The translations under genes were made by a program, and so were the position numbers. The notes under the pieces were generated by a model, which was not told the origin of the DNA, ran no database searches, and was given only the letters and a program-made list of their open reading frames with translations. A DNA stretch of 14,129 nt from an uncultured Prevotella sp. Lineage in GTDB: Bacteria > Bacteroidota > Bacteroidia > Bacteroidales > Bacteroidaceae. Shown in pieces: positions 14,077 through 14,129 of the stretch (position 1 is the first letter of the stretch; every line of letters starts with the position of its first letter). The stretch covers positions 1-14,129 of the forward strand of contig CAAGEG010000134.1 of NCBI GenBank assembly GCA_900768785.1. Reading direction: 5' to 3'.

Positions 14077-14106
14077 TTTGTAAATAAATAAAAAACATTA
14101 CCTTTG
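14077..14106 (+). promoter_or_regulatory. Promoter of a gene beyond the right edge
   Basis: TTTG (14077-14080) and TACCTTTG (14099-14106) are 18 bp apart and match both Bacteroidetes promoter elements. Transcription would begin around 14112, only 18 bp before the window ends, so the gene it drives cannot be seen. Confidence 0.75.
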
Positions 14107-14129
14107 CAGCCGCTGTTACGAGATGACAG

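Overview
The window reads as chromosomal DNA of a low-GC Bacteroidales bacterium, most likely Prevotellaceae. The evidence is of three kinds. First, the proteins have a Bacteroidetes character: a single-chain PFOR, a TrmD with the CGHYKGID-type knot, and an AAA ATPase of the Bacteroidetes type. Second, start codons are preceded by A-rich DNA rather than Shine-Dalgarno sequences. Third, several intergenic regions carry the Bacteroidetes promoter pattern (-33 TTTG and -7 TAnnTTTG, 17-20 bp apart). I saw no phage, transposase, CRISPR or conjugation genes. This is mostly ordinary housekeeping sequence with some informative intergenic DNA.

Layout. Positions 1-720 hold no convincing protein gene. 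They contain a 9-bp tandem repeat, AT-rich DNA, a hairpin, and a compact promoter-to-terminator unit (about 505-632) that looks like a small non-coding RNA gene. A small putative exported protein (721-972) and tcdA (997-1803) follow on the + strand. They end at a terminator shared with the convergent nifJ gene (1932-5507, minus), which encodes pyruvate:ferredoxin oxidoreductase. Upstream of nifJ, also on the minus strand, is an AAA ATPase (5591-6778) with a well-formed promoter. Divergent from it are an ATP-grasp-like protein of unknown function (7013-8095, GTG start) and an exported GH43 glycoside hydrolase (8156-9799). These end at a second bidirectional terminator, which faces a small helical protein on the minus strand (9991-10302). 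The + strand then carries a predicted lipoprotein adenine deaminase (10558-12294), a HIT-family hydrolase (12374-12799) and trmD (13236-13910). The 436-bp gap before trmD contains a terminator with a duplicated left arm, a REP-like hairpin, a 9-bp repeat and a strong promoter. The window closes with a promoter for a gene that lies beyond its end.

How the genes relate. tcdA and trmD both modify the anticodon loop at position 37 (ct6A37 and m1G37) but are about 12 kb apart and not linked in an operon. nifJ is the central fermentative step from pyruvate to acetyl-CoA. The GH43 enzyme would trim plant or glycan side chains, but no SusC/SusD genes accompany it. The adenine deaminase appears to be a membrane-anchored purine-salvage enzyme, because a lipobox is fused to the complete catalytic protein. 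I did not find an unmistakable new system. The best leads are the small RNA unit, the lipoprotein adenine deaminase, the uncharacterised ATP-grasp protein and the terminator with a duplicated arm.
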